64,000 nucleotides of DNA from Nostoc paludosum FACHB-159 (lineage in GTDB: Bacteria > Cyanobacteriota > Cyanobacteriia > Cyanobacteriales > Nostocaceae). The DNA is taken from the NCBI RefSeq assembly GCF_014698835.1, contig NZ_JACJTU010000012.1:144787-208786 (forward strand), read 5' to 3'. The notes beneath the pieces are model-generated. The model was not told where the DNA came from and did no database searches. It was given only the letters and a program-made list of their open reading frames with translations. The position numbers were made by a program, and so were the translations under genes. Positions 34,998 to 44,398 of the stretch are shown in pieces (position 1 is the first letter of the stretch; the number at the start of each line of letters is the position of its first letter).

Positions 34998-35426
34998 ATG
35001 GAAACCCGACAGCAGCCACTCGAATCCATTAATCCCTCTTCATTAAAAGCTACCCTAGCACTTGAAGGGACAAATACTACAAATTTGCCAAAGCTACCAC
35101 CAGCATCGGAACCTGAATGGCAACGAATTAGTAGACAAGTTTTTGAATTTTTCGGACAACTGCCACAATACTTAAGTAGCTTTTTTAAGGACTACAGCCA
35201 GGCTCTCATAACTCTGAGTTTAATTTTTGCCGCGCTTGTCACAGCCAAGGTAGCATTAGCAGTTCTGGATGCAATTAATGATATTCCATTACTGTCACCA
35301 TTTTTTGAATTAGTCGGAATTAGTTATGCCACTTGGTTTACTTTCCGCTATTTAATTAAAGCTTCAAATCGCCAAGAATTAGCCCAGCAAATTCAATTGC
35401 TAAAAAACGAATTTGTGGGCGAATAA
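34998..35426 (+). CDS. CAAD-domain (CURT1-like) thylakoid membrane protein
   Basis: 142 residues. A soluble N-terminal part rich in P, S and T is followed by an amphipathic region (FEFFGQLPQYLSSFFKDYSQAL), two adjacent transmembrane helices (about 75-95 and 103-125) and a C-terminal amphipathic helix (NRQELAQQIQLLKNEF). This is the layout of CAAD domains, found attached to some cyanobacterial aminoacyl-tRNA synthetases and in CURT1 thylakoid-curvature proteins. I use ATG 34998 (METRQQ); the TTG at 34980 is less likely. Standalone copies shape thylakoid margins in the family. Confidence 0.85.
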   Translation: METRQQPLESINPSSLKATLALEGTNTTNLPKLPPASEPEWQRISRQVFEFFGQLPQYLSSFFKDYSQALITLSLIFAALVTAKVALAVLDAINDIPLLSPFFELVGISYATWFTFRYLIKASNRQELAQQIQLLKNEFVGE

Positions 35427-35799
35427 GTTTGGAAATGATTTGATAGCAATTCTCGCTTTGATAAGGTACAACGTAGGGGTGCATAGCTATGCACCCCTAC
35501 AAATTTATGTACCTCATGTGATTAGGAATTGCTATAAATCAGAGATCGTTTATAAAGTAAATCTTAGAAGTTGTTTGAAAAGTGGTTGGTTGTGATTTTA
35601 ATTGCGTTGCTACCCCCCTTAGTCCCCCCTTCGGTGACTCAGCACTGTTTTACGTGAATCTTTTGGATACATCTCAAGATAGAGAAGATGATGTATTTAG
35701 AAGCTTAACTCACTTCTCAAGATAGTAGATTGTAAATGGAAAACAGCCTAATCTAGTTCTCGAAGTTATTCAATAGATTCTTTAACGAGGACATAATTT
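35427..35799. other. Intergenic region with palindrome and C-run repeat
   Basis: Contains the 28-bp perfect palindrome GTAGGGGTGCATAG/CTATGCACCCCTAC (35473-35500) and a C-run repeat fragment (CCCCCCTTAGTCCCCCC, about 35612-35629) related to the uvrA insert. The remainder is AT-rich. ACGAGGACATAATTT precedes the next start. Confidence 0.65.
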
Positions 35800-36207
35800 A
35801 TGACTAATGAATCAGTTAAAAAAGGTATAGATTCATCTGAACGTGCAGAAGTAGATACATACGATCGCGGAATTATCCCCGCTGAAACAGCTGCTCGCAG
35901 AGAAAGAGAAGGAGATAAATTCAAAACACTTCCCACAGAAGAAAGAGAAGCAAGTTCAGCTACCGACGACCAAACCAATTCCCAAAGCATACGTACCACT
36001 GACGGTTACACCGTAGACAAAGAAGGTTTGTTGAACAACTATGCAGTTGAACCAGAAATGTACTACGAACAGCCTGGTGATGCACGGCAACAAGCGGCAG
36101 AAGATACTGCACAACGTGTTGAAGAACTTGAAGATATTAACGAGGACGAAGAAGGTAAGTTAACAGAAAAGGGTGACAAACGCGGTAAAGGCTCAGGAAT
36201 TGTTTAA
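35800..36207 (+). CDS. Hydrophilic, probably disordered stress-type protein
   Basis: 135 residues, highly charged and without hydrophobic segments. Motifs visible are DTYDRGIIPAETAARREREGD, TTDGYTVDKEGLLNNYAVEPEMYYE and a C-terminal EDINEDEEGKLTEKGDKRGKG. It has the look of hydrophilin-like cyanobacterial proteins but I do not recognise a named family. ATG 35800 is preceded by AACGAGGAC. Neighbours of the BON, CAAD and 17M type suggest stress induction. Confidence 0.65.
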   Translation: MTNESVKKGIDSSERAEVDTYDRGIIPAETAARREREGDKFKTLPTEEREASSATDDQTNSQSIRTTDGYTVDKEGLLNNYAVEPEMYYEQPGDARQQAAEDTAQRVEELEDINEDEEGKLTEKGDKRGKGSGIV

Positions 36208-36631
36208 TTAAAAACCATAATTGAATTTTAGATTTTGGATACTTCAACAGGCTCAGTACAAGTTTTGGATTTTGGATTGCAGATTCCAAACCCAAAATGT
36301 CTGAAAAAAACGAATTTATCGGTGAAATAAATCTCAAATTCAAAATTGTTTTACTTTTTCCTGGGTGCAATTACACGTAAAAAGGCTAATAAGCAAGTTT
36401 GTAGAGACGTAGCGATCGCTGCGTCTCTACTTTTATGGATAGAGTAGCTAGACAAAAATCAAAAATATTTACTCACCATAGCACTCCTAAATGAGTTATA
36501 AACAAAATTTATTGCCTATTGCCTATTGCCTTTTAAACCTTCAACCCCACATAAAATTATTTAATCTCGCCTTCCTTTTACGGATTTATTGGCTTTTGAT
36601 ACATTGGGTTTGGAAGAATTTGTGGCAACCC
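36208..36631. other. Intergenic region upstream of the AraC-type gene
   Basis: Holds the palindrome GTAGAGACGTAGCGA/TCGCTGCGTCTCTAC (36401-36430, with a HIP1 core) and the heptamer tract TTGCCTATTGCCTATTGCC (about 36512-36530). The frame of the next gene stays open back to 36491, but the added residues are translated repeat, so I do not count them. Confidence 0.7.
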
Positions 36632-37528
36632 ATGTCAGAACAAAAGCCCTTGGTGATTACCAAAGAAGATGATATATTACCGCTATTTCCACGTTTACCA
36701 ATTCTCACGAGTCTTCAAGCAGGTTGGCATGGGATTTCACTTGCATACATGTGTCAACCTCCTGCTGCATTCCCTGAAGTTACCACTACCAAGTGGCATT
36801 CTTTGATCGTTTTTACTCATGGAGCGCGGGTGATTCATGCTGAACGGCAAATGGATGGACGCAGACATCGTGATGCTGTACTTGGGGGCGATATTCTGAT
36901 TACTCCCGTTAATGTTGGACACCAGGCGGCTTGGGATGCTGAAGGCGACTTTATTCTACTGGCGATTCAACCAGATATTTTTGCTCGTGCAGTTGACGAA
37001 ACAGCAGATACCGAACAAATTGAACTTATACCCCACTTTGCCACAGCCGATCCTCTGGTTTATCAAATCGCGCTAGCACTCAAAGGCATTCTGGAAAGTA
37101 ATCCCTCAGGCAGCCGTCTTTATGCAGAGACGATGGCTAATGCCTTATCAGTACATCTTATGCAACACTATGCTACGCGAAAACCGATATTAAAAACATA
37201 TAAAAATGGTTTGCCAGCGCGTCAATTACAGCAAGTTATAGACTACATTCACGAACATCTTGACCAAAATTTAGGTTTAGCAGAATTGGCAGCATTGATA
37301 CCAATGAGTCCCCATTATTTTTCCCAGCTTTTCAAACAGTCTACAGGAATGACTCTTCATAAATATGTAATTCACTGTCGGGTGCAACGTGCCTACGAGT
37401 TATTACTCAAAAGAGAAATGGCAATCAGTGAAATTGCTCACTCGGTTGGTTTTGCTAGTCAAAGCCATCTAAATTTTCACTGTAAGCGTTTAATGGGTGC
37501 AACTCCGAAAGCAATTCAACAAAGATAG
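36632..37528 (+). CDS. AraC-family transcriptional regulator
   Basis: 298 residues. The N-terminal part (about 1-170) is a cupin-like sensory domain (HSLIVFTHGARVIHAERQMDGR, GGDILITPVNVGHQAAW). The C-terminal 100 residues are a double helix-turn-helix: IDYIHEHLDQNLGLAELAAL, MSPHYFSQLFKQSTGMTLHKYV, REMAISEIAHSVGFASQSHLNFHCKRLMGATPKAI. I start at ATG 36632 (MSEQKPLV), because upstream codons derive from a heptamer repeat. The gene is 115 bp upstream of ndhH on the same strand, so it may regulate or be cotranscribed with it. Confidence 0.9.
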   Translation: MSEQKPLVITKEDDILPLFPRLPILTSLQAGWHGISLAYMCQPPAAFPEVTTTKWHSLIVFTHGARVIHAERQMDGRRHRDAVLGGDILITPVNVGHQAAWDAEGDFILLAIQPDIFARAVDETADTEQIELIPHFATADPLVYQIALALKGILESNPSGSRLYAETMANALSVHLMQHYATRKPILKTYKNGLPARQLQQVIDYIHEHLDQNLGLAELAALIPMSPHYFSQLFKQSTGMTLHKYVIHCRVQRAYELLLKREMAISEIAHSVGFASQSHLNFHCKRLMGATPKAIQQR

Positions 37529-37643
37529 GAAGAATCTGTAAAAAATCGGACGAATTTGCAAGACTCCAGCCCTTGAATTCTCTAAAATTTCCAAAAATAG
37601 CATCTTATTTAGAAATATTAAGGATTAGGGAAACTTTTGATTT

Positions 37644-38828
37644 ATGGTGAGAATTGAAACTAAAACCGAGCCAATGACGATCAACTTTGGCCCGCATCAT
37701 CCCTCCATGCATGGGTGCTTTCGGATTCTTGTTACCTTGGATGGTGAAGATGTGGTTGATTGTGAACCTGTCATCGGCTACCTACACCGGGGTATGGAAA
37801 AAATTGCCGAAAACCGTACCAATATTATGTACGTGCCCTATGTGAGTCGATGGGACTACTATGGCGGCATGTTTAATGAAGCTGTGACGGTGAATGCTGT
37901 CGAGAAACTGGCAAATGTCACCATCCCCAAACGTGCTAGCTATATTCGGGTAATCATGCTGGAGTTAGCTCGAATTGTTAACCATTTGCTGTGGCTGGGG
38001 CCTTTCGTGGGAGACACTGGCGCACAAACTCCGATATTTTACACTTTGCGCGATCGCGAAATGATTCTCGACTTGTTTGAAGCTGCCACAGGCTACCGCA
38101 TGGTTAACAATAATTATTTTCGCATCGGTGGCGTTGCTGCTGACCTACCTTATGGTTGGGTGGATAAATGCGAAGACTTCTGTAATTACTTTGCACCAAA
38201 GATTGATGAGTATGAAAAACTGATTACCAATAACCCGATTTTTCGCCGCCGAGTTGAGGGTATAGGAGTTTTAAGTCGCGAAGAAGCGATTAATTGGGGA
38301 ATTTCTGGCCCGATGTTACGCGCTTCTGGCGTCAAGTGGGATTTACGAAAAGTTGACCACTACGAATGCTACGACGATTTTGACTGGGAAGTTCAGTGGG
38401 ATACAGCCGGAGATTGTTTTGCTCGGTACGTCGTCAGAGTTGGAGAAATGCGTGAGTCGCTCAAAATTATTCACCAAGCACTTAAGGGATTACCTGGTGG
38501 TGCATACGAAAATTTAGAAGCTAAACGCCTCTCGGCTGGTGCTAAATCTGAGTGGAACGGGTTTGATTATCAGTTCATTGCCAAAAAAGTTGCACCCACA
38601 TTCAAAATTCCTGAGGGCGAAAACTATGTCCGCATTGAGTCAGGAAGAGGAGAATTAGGAATCTATCTTATTGGAGACGATCGCATTTTCCCTTGGCGTT
38701 GGAAAATTCGTCCAGCCGATTTCAATAATTTACAAGTTTTACCCCAATTAATCCGGGGTCAAAAAGTAGCCGATGTTTTCGTCATCCTGGGAAGTATTGA
38801 TGTTGTCATGGGATCGGTAGATAGGTGA
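37644..38828 (+). CDS. ndhH: NAD(P)H-quinone oxidoreductase subunit H (divergent copy)
   Basis: 394 residues of the 49-kDa subunit of NDH-1, which helps form the quinone pocket in the membrane-facing arm. Family motifs are present: [63 protein letters not shown] and the C-terminal [14 protein letters not shown]. Compared with the standard cyanobacterial sequence I remember, several usually constant spots differ ([36 protein letters not shown]), suggesting a second, specialised copy. It has an AraC-type regulator upstream and no other ndh genes nearby. A heptamer array starts immediately after the stop. Confidence 0.9.
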   Translation: MVRIETKTEPMTINFGPHHPSMHGCFRILVTLDGEDVVDCEPVIGYLHRGMEKIAENRTNIMYVPYVSRWDYYGGMFNEAVTVNAVEKLANVTIPKRASYIRVIMLELARIVNHLLWLGPFVGDTGAQTPIFYTLRDREMILDLFEAATGYRMVNNNYFRIGGVAADLPYGWVDKCEDFCNYFAPKIDEYEKLITNNPIFRRRVEGIGVLSREEAINWGISGPMLRASGVKWDLRKVDHYECYDDFDWEVQWDTAGDCFARYVVRVGEMRESLKIIHQALKGLPGGAYENLEAKRLSAGAKSEWNGFDYQFIAKKVAPTFKIPEGENYVRIESGRGELGIYLIGDDRIFPWRWKIRPADFNNLQVLPQLIRGQKVADVFVILGSIDVVMGSVDR

Positions 38829-38912
38829 ATGGGGCATTGGGCATTGGGCATGGGGCATGGGGCATGGGGCATTGGGCATGGGGCATGGGGCATTGGGCAT
38901 TGGGCATTGGGA
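38829..38912. repeat. Heptamer array (ATKGGGC x12)
   Basis: Twelve contiguous 7-bp units (ATTGGGC/ATGGGGC, last ATTGGGA) beginning at the base after the ndhH stop. The complementary array at 39112-39187 faces it, so RNA across both could form a stem of about 80 bp. Confidence 0.92.
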
Positions 38913-39189
38913 ATAGCGGATGAGTCTTTGACAGGACTTACGCAAAATCATCAAAAAACGAACCACAGAGGACGCAGAGGGCACGGAGAAATAAGAGTAA
39001 GAGAAAGTTCTTGCGTAAGTCCTATTTGATACTCGGCGACGAGTCTTTGATACTCGTGAATGAGTCTTTAAACTCCATTAATGAGTTTTTGAACTCCACT
39101 TTTCTGCTCCCATGCCCCATGCCCAATGCCCAATGCCCAATGCCCAATGCCCAATGCCCAATGCCCAATGCCCCATGCCCAATGCCCTT
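38913..39189. repeat. Repeat-filled gap and facing heptamer array (ATGCCCM x11)
   Basis: Includes a CGAACCACAGAGGACGCAGAGG-type dispersed repeat (about 38957-38990), a short degenerate motif ATGAGTCTTTRAACTCC repeated near 39058-39100, and ATGCCCC/ATGCCCA heptamers from 39112 to 39187, ending at the stop of the DUF2993 gene. No protein gene is present. Confidence 0.85.
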
Positions 39190-39903
39190 TTATGGATTAA
39201 CGTTAATCCGCCCACGACACACTAACTTACCGGGGATCAGGGTTAGTTGTTGGATATCAACATCTGAACCAAGATCGAAACTGTAGGCATGATTGTCTTG
39301 AAATAAATCTGTCTGATCATCTTTAATTTGGATATCTGTCAGTTGCAACTGGCGACCATTGACTAAATCTAAGCCCAGAGAGATTTCCAGAGGCGTTGTT
39401 TGGCTATTGGTGACTTTAGAACCGAGCAGTATAATTTGGTTGTTCTTAAGAATAATTTCTTGCCAGTTAATGGGTTGTGTTTTTGGGCAATATGTTGGTA
39501 AAACTTTAACCAGTAGTTCGCTCAAACCAGTTGATAATAAGCCAGATGAGAGGGAAGCATTAAGATCTTTCTCGTCTATGGTCAAATCGCCAACAACTGG
39601 TACTGTTTGTAACAGTCGCAAGGGTTTTCCCTTGAGTATTGAACCGATATTTATCTGAATATTTTCTGCTATTAATTGAATTTTTGTAATTAGGAGTCCT
39701 TGATAAACAGCATGACTAGCAAAAATAGATACCGAAGGAATCCGTCCAGAGAGAATTTGGCGATCGCTAGCTTTAATCTCCACTTCTAACTCAGATATCT
39801 CGCTGACTTGGGCCCTCAACCACAGCTTTAAAGCTGTTGTGAGTACTTGCGTAATTATTCGGATTTTGTTTACATTTGTTGTTTGAGAATTTTGCTCTGA
39901 CAT
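39190..39903 (-). CDS. DUF2993 family protein
   Basis: 237 residues of the DUF2993 (LmeA-like) family, widespread in cyanobacteria and actinobacteria. Typical are the N-terminal TTALKLWLRAQVSEISELEVEI pattern, QILSGRIPSVSIFASHAVYQGL, QIELIAENIQINIGSIL-like strands and LSSGLLSTGLSELLVKVLP. The fold is a lipid-binding tubular (TULIP-like) domain. There is no signal peptide or transmembrane helix here. The cellular role is unknown. The frame ends inside the heptamer array region; the final residues look normal (LVCRGRINVNP). Confidence 0.85.
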   Translation of the reverse strand: MSEQNSQTTNVNKIRIITQVLTTALKLWLRAQVSEISELEVEIKASDRQILSGRIPSVSIFASHAVYQGLLITKIQLIAENIQINIGSILKGKPLRLLQTVPVVGDLTIDEKDLNASLSSGLLSTGLSELLVKVLPTYCPKTQPINWQEIILKNNQIILLGSKVTNSQTTPLEISLGLDLVNGRQLQLTDIQIKDDQTDLFQDNHAYSFDLGSDVDIQQLTLIPGKLVCRGRINVNP

Positions 39904-40036
39904 CTAACCAATGGAGTTTATGAGTATTTGTTCAACAGCTGACGAATTTAAACAAGCCTTAAATGTAACATTTATGCCTAGTCACTACAAAATGCAAATA
40001 TCATTTAATAGTTAACAGTAAATCAGTAATTTATAC

Positions 40037-40825
40037 ATGGAGGCACGGTTACAAAAAGTTCTTGCTCAATTGGGTATTGCCTCACGTCGTGAAGCTGAAG
40101 AAATGATTAGGCGATCGCGAGTGCGGATCAATGGGGTATTGGCACATTTAGGTCAAAAAGTTGATCCCGAAAAAGATGCGATCGCTATTGATGGCAAGCT
40201 GATATCTCCAAAGCAGCGCCCAGCCTTGATTTATCTGTTGCTGCACAAACCAGCTGGGGTAGTTTCAACTTGCTACGATCCTCACCAAAGACCAACAGTC
40301 TTGGATTTATTACCAAAAGAATTACGCGAGGGTTCAGGTATTCATCCAGTTGGGCGTTTAGATGTAGACTCCACTGGAGCATTAATCCTGACAAATGACG
40401 GAGACTTGACATTTGGGCTAACCCATCCACGTCACAGCATTTCCAAGACATATCGTGTTTTGGTGAAAGGACATCCTCCAGAAGCAGTATTGCGGATGTG
40501 GCGTCAGGGTGTGGTGTTAGAGGGTAGAAAAACCCGGCCTGCTAAGGTACAGATCGTAGAAAGTTCTGCCCAAGGAAGCTTTTTAGAAATAGTTTTACAG
40601 GAGGGAAGAAATCGCCAGATTCGCCGAGTAGCACAACAACTAGGGTACCCAGTAATCCAGCTGCATCGGAGTGCGATCGGCTCAATTCAATTACAAACGC
40701 CAAAAGAACCATTTTTGCCAGAGGGTAAATATCGTTTCCTCAAAGATCGTGAAATTCAGTTTTTGCGAGAACAGATCGACCAGGAGCCAGAATTCAGGAG
40801 TCAGAATTCAGAATTCAGAATTTAA
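40037..40825 (+). CDS. RsuA/RluB-family pseudouridine synthase
   Basis: 262 residues. An N-terminal S4 RNA-binding domain (about 1-60: RLQKVLAQLGIASRREAEEMI, VRINGV) precedes the catalytic domain with GRLDVDSTGALILTNDGDL (Asp109, the nucleophile), KTYRVLV and EGRNRQIRRVAQQLGYPVIQLHR. This architecture is that of RluB/RluE/RsuA enzymes acting on rRNA; RluB-like activity on 23S rRNA is most likely. The last ten or so residues (EFRSQNSEFRI) are encoded by a TCAGAATTCAGAATTCAG repeat that has extended the C-terminus. Confidence 0.92.
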   Translation: MEARLQKVLAQLGIASRREAEEMIRRSRVRINGVLAHLGQKVDPEKDAIAIDGKLISPKQRPALIYLLLHKPAGVVSTCYDPHQRPTVLDLLPKELREGSGIHPVGRLDVDSTGALILTNDGDLTFGLTHPRHSISKTYRVLVKGHPPEAVLRMWRQGVVLEGRKTRPAKVQIVESSAQGSFLEIVLQEGRNRQIRRVAQQLGYPVIQLHRSAIGSIQLQTPKEPFLPEGKYRFLKDREIQFLREQIDQEPEFRSQNSEFRI

Positions 40826-41199
40826 AAAACATCCAATTTTTCTTGTGGGGTGGACATCTTATCCGCCCCAAACCAAGGGCGGGCGAGACGCCCACCCCAC
40901 AAGATTGGATAATTTATTTCTTGCTAATCCCTATGTAAGTGGGGCTTGAGATCGCCAGCTAATTTTAGACTGGCTTTGGGGTGACGCTCGATGGCTAGTA
41001 AACCTCTTAAGTGCGTCAACCACTTACTAGAAGAAAATCTTCTTGCAATGCTGTTCGCCAAATCGTAGATTTGTTTAGGGGTTTTAAGCCCATTTGTTCT
41101 TGATAAAAAGAGCTACAAATTCATTCTGAATTCTGAATTCTGAATTCTTGTTCAAGCAACCTATTAAAGATTTAGTTGAGTTAAGGAGTGTCAGAAGGC
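40826..41199. other. Intergenic region with GC-rich dispersed repeat, copy 2
   Basis: Contains the 62-bp inverted-repeat element (40842-40903), the reverse of the copy at 3315-3374, and an ATTCTGAATTCTGAATTCTTG tract (about 41124-41150). No gene is seen between. TTAAGGAG at 41181-41188 is the ribosome site of the next gene. Confidence 0.75.
40842..40903 (-). repeat. Dispersed GC-rich inverted repeat, copy 2
   Basis: CTTGTGGGGTGGACATCTTATCC, then AAGGGCGGGCGAGACGCCC and CCCCACAAG: the same element as at 3315-3374, inverted and slightly diverged. Confidence 0.8.
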
Positions 41200-42036
41200 A
41201 TGAAATGGCCAAAAAAGAAAAATAATCAGCAGCCCCCACTTTCATTAGAGCAACAAAGATCTCAGAAGTTGGCAGAAATTGGCGCTCAACTTTGGGCGTT
41301 ACGTCAAGAACAGGGCCTATCTCTAGAACAAGTGGTTGTATTGACCATGATTCCGCGGCGGTTATTGCAGGCGATCGAAGAAGGTAATTTAAACGATCTT
41401 CCAGAACCAGTTTATATTCAGGGTTTGATCAGACAATTTGCCGACGCACTGGGCTTAAATGGAGCCGAATTAGCTGACACTTTTCCGATTAATTCTCCAC
41501 AAGTAAACTTCCAACCTACGGCGAATTCTTCACCCCTGAATCAACTACGTCCTATTCATCTTTACTTTCTTTACATATTGCTAATTTTATGCTCTGTAAA
41601 TGGCTTATCCTATTTATTAAATAACGCCGTACTACAAGCCAGTAATATCCCAAGCGAACCACAGCCAAAACAAAAGCCCATTGTTAAACCAGAAATAGGT
41701 AGACCAGAATTAGCCGAACCGAAACACTCACCAGAAGTTCAACCTGTCAGCGACACTTCAAGCAGCGTCAAACAAAAAGAGGCTGTACAAATTGGCGTTA
41801 CCTTGAAAGCGTCATCTTGGATTCGCGTAATAGCTGATGGTAAAACTGCGTTTGAAGGTACTCTACCGGAAGGTACTCACCGGGTTTGGAAAGCCCAAGA
41901 GCAACTAACAGTTAAAACTGATAATGCTGGTGGTGTTTTGATGAGCGTTAATCAAGAGAAAGCCAAAGAAATGGGAGAACTAGGCAAAGAAGAAGAAGTT
42001 ATGATTGCGGCTGCTAAACCCAAGTTTTTGAGATGA
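41200..42036 (+). CDS. RodZ-like HTH membrane protein with DUF4115
   Basis: 278 residues. The N-terminal helix-turn-helix of RodZ/HTH_25 type (about 25-100: IGAQLWALRQEQGLSLEQV, MIPRRLLQAIEEGNLNDLPEP, YIQGLIRQFADALGL) is followed by one transmembrane helix (about 120-140), a Pro/Lys/Glu-rich linker and a C-terminal DUF4115 beta domain (ASSWIRVIADGKTAFEGTLPEGTHRVWKA). RodZ links MreB to the membrane for cell shape; cyanobacterial versions are divergent. ATG 41200 is chosen over GTG 41188 because AAGGAG lies about 12 bases before it. Confidence 0.85.
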   Translation: MKWPKKKNNQQPPLSLEQQRSQKLAEIGAQLWALRQEQGLSLEQVVVLTMIPRRLLQAIEEGNLNDLPEPVYIQGLIRQFADALGLNGAELADTFPINSPQVNFQPTANSSPLNQLRPIHLYFLYILLILCSVNGLSYLLNNAVLQASNIPSEPQPKQKPIVKPEIGRPELAEPKHSPEVQPVSDTSSSVKQKEAVQIGVTLKASSWIRVIADGKTAFEGTLPEGTHRVWKAQEQLTVKTDNAGGVLMSVNQEKAKEMGELGKEEEVMIAAAKPKFLR

Positions 42037-42123
42037 GCGGCACTGGGAGGTGTGGGAAGAGAGGGGGCATATATAAATTCTCTTTCTCCCCCATCTCCCC
42101 ACACTCCCCACACTCCCCATTCC

Positions 42124-43632
42124 TCAATCTGTTTTCGGGGCACGTCCATTGAGTCTAGTAAGAACTTTTAGCCTTGAGCTTAATTCCTCTGTTAACGCTG
42201 CTGCTTGATAGCGCCATCCCCAGTTACCCTCAGCAACACTAGGAAAATTCATCCGGGCTTCGTTTCCTAATCCCAAAATATCTTGCAAAGGAATAATCGC
42301 TTGATTGGCTACGGAACTCAATGCTAGTCGAATTAAATCCCAGTGGATGCCTTCAGGACTGATACAACCTAAATAAAGCAATAAATTTTGCTTTTCGTAG
42401 TCGTTAGCTGTATTGAACCAGCCAACGGTTGTGTCATTGTCGTGGGTTCCGGTATAAACTACAGCATTTCGCGGGTAATTGAACGGTAAAAACGGATTGC
42501 CGGGATCGGAACCAAAGGCAAATTGCAAAACTTTCATTCCCGGAAATTCAAACTTGTCTCGCAGTGCTTCGACCTCTGGTGTAATTACTCCCAAATCTTC
42601 TGCTAATACGGGTAGCTTGCCGAGTTTTTGTCCAATCACTTCAAAAAAAGCTTCTCCAGGCGCTTCCACCCATTTGCCATTCATGGCTGTTTCTTCGCCT
42701 TGGGGTACAGACCAATAAGCCTCGAAGCCTCGGAAGTGGTCAATGCGAATTATATCTACATAATCCAGCATGGCTTCAAAACGCTGCACCCACCACTTAA
42801 AGTCTTGTTTTTGCAATTCCTCCCAGTTATAAACCGGGTTTCCCCACAATTGACCGGTGGCGCTAAAGTAATCTGGTGGGACTCCTGCCATTTGGGCTGC
42901 TTCTCCCGTCTCTTCATTTAAGGCAAAAATGTCGGGATGCGCCCAGACATCGGCACTATCGTGAGCTACGTAAATGGGGATATCGCCAATAATTTCTATA
43001 CCGCGCATGTTGGCGTAGCTTTTCAGGTCTGACCACTGGCGGAAAAATTCAAATTGGATGAACTTGTAATAAAAAATTTCTGCATTCAGGCGGCGCTGCG
43101 CTCTATCTAATGCTTCTGGTTCGCGCTTAACAAATTCAGGTTCCCATTTATGCCAGCTTGCTCCTTCGTTAGCATCTTTCAATGCCATAAATAAGGCATA
43201 ATTATCTAGCCAATAAGCTTTGCTGTCGCAAAAACCTGCAAACTCTCTCTGCTGGATAGGCGTAGCATTAACTTTAAAGTTTTCACAAGCTTTTTTGAGT
43301 AGTCCAATCTTGATTGGCACAACGCGATCGTAATCTAATTTGTCTTCTGGAAATGCTGGTAGATTAGCAAAGTCTTCTTCAACTAGCAAACCCTCTTCTA
43401 TAAGTTTTTCTGGGCTAATCAGTAGGGGATTTCCCGCCATTGCTGAGTAGCACATATACGGGGAATTTCCGTATGCAGTGGGGCCTAAAGGTAAAACTTG
43501 CCAATATTGTTGATAGCTTTCTTTGAGAAAATCAATGAAGCGATAGGCTTCTAAGCCTAAATCCCCAATGCCAAATCGACTGGGAAAAGAAGTAGGATGC
43601 AGCAAAATGCCACTAGATCTGGGAAAAGGCAT
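42124..43632 (-). CDS. malQ: 4-alpha-glucanotransferase
   Basis: Disproportionating enzyme (GH77) of glycogen/maltodextrin metabolism, 502 residues, typical of the short bacterial/plant DPE1 type. It has the start RSSGILLHPTSFPSRFGIGDLG, QVLPLGPTAYGNSPYM, catalytic Asp298 in IIRIDHFRGFEAYW, acid/base Glu345 in VLAEDLGVI and a C-terminal GTHDNDTTVGW with the third Asp. Acts in the cytosol on alpha-1,4-glucans. It is convergent with the RodZ-like gene, with a short C-rich repeat tract between the stops. Confidence 0.96.
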   Translation of the reverse strand: MPFPRSSGILLHPTSFPSRFGIGDLGLEAYRFIDFLKESYQQYWQVLPLGPTAYGNSPYMCYSAMAGNPLLISPEKLIEEGLLVEEDFANLPAFPEDKLDYDRVVPIKIGLLKKACENFKVNATPIQQREFAGFCDSKAYWLDNYALFMALKDANEGASWHKWEPEFVKREPEALDRAQRRLNAEIFYYKFIQFEFFRQWSDLKSYANMRGIEIIGDIPIYVAHDSADVWAHPDIFALNEETGEAAQMAGVPPDYFSATGQLWGNPVYNWEELQKQDFKWWVQRFEAMLDYVDIIRIDHFRGFEAYWSVPQGEETAMNGKWVEAPGEAFFEVIGQKLGKLPVLAEDLGVITPEVEALRDKFEFPGMKVLQFAFGSDPGNPFLPFNYPRNAVVYTGTHDNDTTVGWFNTANDYEKQNLLLYLGCISPEGIHWDLIRLALSSVANQAIIPLQDILGLGNEARMNFPSVAEGNWGWRYQAAALTEELSSRLKVLTRLNGRAPKTD

Positions 43633-43855
43633 ATTTAACCTGAATTATAGGAGCAAGCGATCGCCACAACAAAAAGCTACGCGATCGCATCGAATTTATC
43701 ATGCTATGTTCAGCTTTGAAAGCTGTCCATAGTCGGGGCTGGGGACTGGGGACTGGGGACTAGGGATTAGGGAGAGTTTTTTGGTACCCAGTACCCAATA
43801 CTTAATACCTAATACTCAATTCCTTATTAATCCAAAATCCAAAATCTAAAATTCC

Positions 43856-44287
43856 ATGTCTTACCGAAATCCTGCACCGACAGTTGATATCATCATTGAA
43901 CTAGTAGATCGACCTCATCGACCAATAGTGTTAATTGAAAGACATAATTCACCCTTAGGCTGGGCTATTCCTGGCGGTTTTGTGGATTATGGGGAAGCTG
44001 TGGAAGTGGCGGCACGGCGAGAAGCCCAGGAAGAGACTGGTTTGCAGGTGGAATTAATTGAACAATTACTGGTGTATTCTGACCCCAATCGCGATCCGCG
44101 TCAACATACCATTAGTATTGTGTTTTTGGCGACGGCGACGGGAGAACCTGTGGCTGGAGATGATGCTAAGGGTGTAGGAATTTTTGAGTCTTGGCGTGTG
44201 CCGAATAATTTATGTTTTGACCACGATCGCATTTTGCAAGATTATTGGCGATATCGGCATTATGGGATACGTCCAAGGTTGGGGTAA
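43856..44287 (+). CDS. NUDIX hydrolase
   Basis: 143 residues with a full Nudix box: [23 protein letters not shown] (positions 40-62; matches Gx5Ex7REUxEExGU). The [17 protein letters not shown] lead-in and the [19 protein letters not shown] segment resemble ADP-ribose or nucleotide-sugar pyrophosphatases of the 8-oxo-dGTPase-like group. The substrate is not certain. ATG 43856 lies just after an AATCTAAAATTCC-type repeat tract. TGGGGACTGGGGAC heptamers (about 43738-43765) precede it. Confidence 0.9.
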   Translation: MSYRNPAPTVDIIIELVDRPHRPIVLIERHNSPLGWAIPGGFVDYGEAVEVAARREAQEETGLQVELIEQLLVYSDPNRDPRQHTISIVFLATATGEPVAGDDAKGVGIFESWRVPNNLCFDHDRILQDYWRYRHYGIRPRLG

Positions 44288-44398
44288 GAGGGACGAACCG
44301 CCAAGGACGCAGAGGGCGCAGAAAGAAGAGGGGAGGAGAATATCTGTGACACAAAGTTTTTGTGATTATACTGTGCCAGTGGTATTTAATGGTGCAAT

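Noticed and set aside
36491..36631. N-terminal extension of the AraC-type regulator
   Set aside because: The extra 47 residues are partly translated TTGCCTA heptamers and hydrophobic AT-rich sequence; AraC homology begins after ATG 36632.
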